Translations under genes and position numbers: made by a program | From: Akkermansiaceae bacterium | Lineage (GTDB): Bacteria > Verrucomicrobiota > Verrucomicrobiia > Verrucomicrobiales > Akkermansiaceae | Assembly: GCA_903934285.1 (NCBI GenBank) | Contig: CAIZNN010000188.1 | Span: 1 to 33,803, forward strand | Length of the DNA: 33,803 nucleotides | Reading direction: 5' to 3' | Shown: in pieces, positions 32,624-33,803 of the stretch | How the letters are laid out: every line of letters starts with the position of its first letter | How positions within the stretch are numbered: the first letter of the stretch is position 1 | The notes under the pieces: model-generated | The model's database searches: none | Seen by the model: the letters and a program-made list of their open reading frames with translations, nothing else | What the model was told of the DNA's origin: nothing

Positions 32624-33175
32624 AACCGCTCTTCGTCCATGCCCGGCAGCGGTCCCAGAGCCGGGCGGGTCATGCCTCTCCGCGGGGCATGCTGCGACCC
32701 CATCCGGGGTCGGATGCGCGGGCAACGAATCGTTCCCGGGGTGGTCGGCCGCACGGCGGCCTCGACCCCGGGCTAATCGCTGCAATCCCTCCGGGATCGG
32801 TTGGCCACTGCGGCGCGGCGGAGTCGCGCAGGTGTGGACTGCGTGTGCCAAGCGCCAGCGCGACACCGCTGTGGCTCAATCAGACGGGTGGCGAATTTCT
32901 AACATTCTCTCACCCTGTCATGCACGCAAACCGCTCGATAAAGCCACAGAGAAATAGACCTGTCCGAGCCGTGAGTCGTTTGATCCGGCAGGGGGCACGG
33001 ACCACAAAGAAGTGCGGAAGTATTTGTAACGCATCTAACGAATGTCACCACGCGAGGACTGGTTCGACGCCGAACAAAAAAGCCGGCAGCTGTCAGGCGC
33101 CTCTTCTCTTCGGTTCGACGTTGGTTGTTCGACGTTCACATTGCAATCGGCGCGGGCGGTGCCATGGCGCAGATA
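32624..33175. other. Gene-poor stretch with a partial repeat copy
   Basis: Frames that cross this stretch have no family features. It is GC-rich and full of short inverted repeats, such as CCCGGGGTGG near 32737 against CGACCCCGGG near 32762. A 47-bp partial copy of the 156-bp repeat end lies at 32837-32883, near-identical to 31685-31731. Confidence 0.5.
32837..32883 (+). repeat. 47-bp partial copy of the 156-bp repeat
   Basis: This segment matches the last third of copy 1 (31685-31731), including GCGCCAGCGCGACACCGCTG and the following GGCTCAATCAG. It is in the same orientation as the full copies. Confidence 0.75.
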
Positions 33176-33331
33176 GAGTGCGGTGGCTCGTCACCGCCTG
33201 GGAGGCTGGGGCGGGCTTGCCCGCCGTGGCGCGGAGCGTCGCCAGAATCTGCCGCTGCATTTCCAATGCGTTAGAGTGCGTGCGGCGAGAGCCAGCGCGA
33301 CACCACTTTGGCTCAATCCGGTATTTCCCTG
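33176..33331 (+). repeat. 156-bp dispersed repeat, copy 2
   Basis: This is the second full-length copy, in direct orientation to 31587-31742 and 1589 bp away from it start to start. It differs mainly in the central palindrome, whose left arm is degraded (GGCTGGGGCGGGC), and near GCGGCGAGAGCC. The two copies enclose the HEPN pair. Confidence 0.85.
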
Positions 33332-33721
33332 TCGGGTATTTCTCTTGGTAAGGAAAAAAACTAGGTTATCGTCCCTCGCCAGCCCGAATTCCTCATGGCA
33401 ATGGGCGGGAGCACTTACGTCAGCACACTGGTCAACCGCCTACTGCGCGACGCCAGGGAGCAGCGGACTCTGGCGGCACACGGTGGGTGCTGGATGCGCA
33501 AAGCAAGACACCGCATAGGATAACTTGCGACTGAGGTCTATCAAACCAAATGCAAGTTTTGAAGGACTGGTTCCACTGGCGGTGGTCATCACCGACATGA
33601 TGAGAATGCGCGGCAGAAAGGAGGCGGAGGATGCCGCGTAAGAGGGATGAAGTCGGAATCAGAGTAAGCGTCCTAAAATCACCCCCCAGGGGCGGGCCGG
33701 AATTTTCGCGATTGGGCGGGC
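33332..33721. other. Spacer before the right-edge gene
   Basis: No gene is convincing. A 42-codon frame at 33395-33523 reads MAMGGSTYVSTLVNRLLRD and could be the start of a lost small DNA-binding protein; its first bases are shared with 31541-31560. Near 33677-33695 a GGGG/CCCC-type hairpin faces the leftward gene and might terminate it. Confidence 0.35.
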
Positions 33722-33803
33722 TCAGGCGATCTGCTGAGCTGCGGCGGCCAGGGCGGCAGCAAAGCGGGCCGGGGTCAACTCGGCGGCTTGTTCCGGGGTG
33801 GCA
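33722..33803 (-). CDS. C-terminal end of an unidentified leftward gene
   Basis: A leftward frame is open from the window edge to a TGA (complement of 33722-33724). Its 26 visible residues end in ATPEQAAELTPARFAAALAA and AAQQIA, an Ala-rich helical tail. Its protein-like composition and the preceding gap support a real gene, but no family can be named. Confidence 0.45.
   Translation of the reverse strand, partial: ATPEQAAELTPARFAAALAAAAQQIA

Noticed and set aside
32524-33351. 275-residue rightward frame across the repeats
   Set aside because: It spans the partial repeat and copy 2 without domain features; repeat DNA explains the open frame.

Overview
High-GC bacterial DNA, most consistent with a member of the Verrucomicrobiota. 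The inference rests on three things: an ECF sigma factor coupled to a large single-pass anti-sigma protein with YfbK-like segments, a eukaryote-type HisA, and GC-rich intergenic palindromic repeats. It is an impression from gene content, since no 16S rRNA or marker search was possible. No rRNA, tRNA, CRISPR array, transposase or integrase gene was recognised.

Layout. (1) 1-1033: a leftward AAA_24/Sak4-like P-loop protein cut by the window edge, then a divergent intergenic region with three copies of one perfect 18-bp palindrome and a 10-bp inverted repeat. (2) 1034-3194: two overlapping genes of unknown function. (3) 3388-13666: a defence island. Type I restriction-modification genes hsdM and hsdS are followed by an FRG-domain protein, a HipA-like kinase and a DUF3037 protein, then hsdR and a DUF2971 protein. 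From hsdM to DUF3037 the genes overlap by 4 bp or sit 3 bp apart, so the accessory genes appear to be transcribed with the methylase and specificity subunits. (4) 13667-14433: gene-poor spacer with degenerate repeats. (5) 14434-21324, all leftward: riboflavin synthase, eukaryote-type hisA, pyruvate/2-oxoacid dehydrogenase E1 alpha, E1 beta and E2, then an ECF sigma factor and its anti-sigma protein. (6) 21662-27326, rightward: a UvrD/PcrA-type helicase, then complex I genes nuoB, nuoC, nuoD and nuoI. (7) 27327-33721: a degenerating accessory zone with a Phd/PIN pair, an ABC-ATPase remnant, an RHH/PIN pair, a RelE/XRE pair, an RHH antitoxin with an internally deleted PIN toxin, and a HEPN pair flanked by two 156-bp direct repeats. 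(8) 33722-33803: the C-terminal end of a leftward gene cut by the window edge.

How it fits together. Housekeeping metabolism (regions 5 and 6) is sandwiched between two accessory zones. The left zone is a coherent, apparently intact defence operon. The right zone looks like a toxin-antitoxin accumulation site with clear gene decay. The best candidates for undescribed biology are the FRG/HipA-like/DUF3037 insertion inside a type I RM operon, the two unknown genes just upstream of hsdM with their operator-like sites, and the HEPN module between direct repeats.
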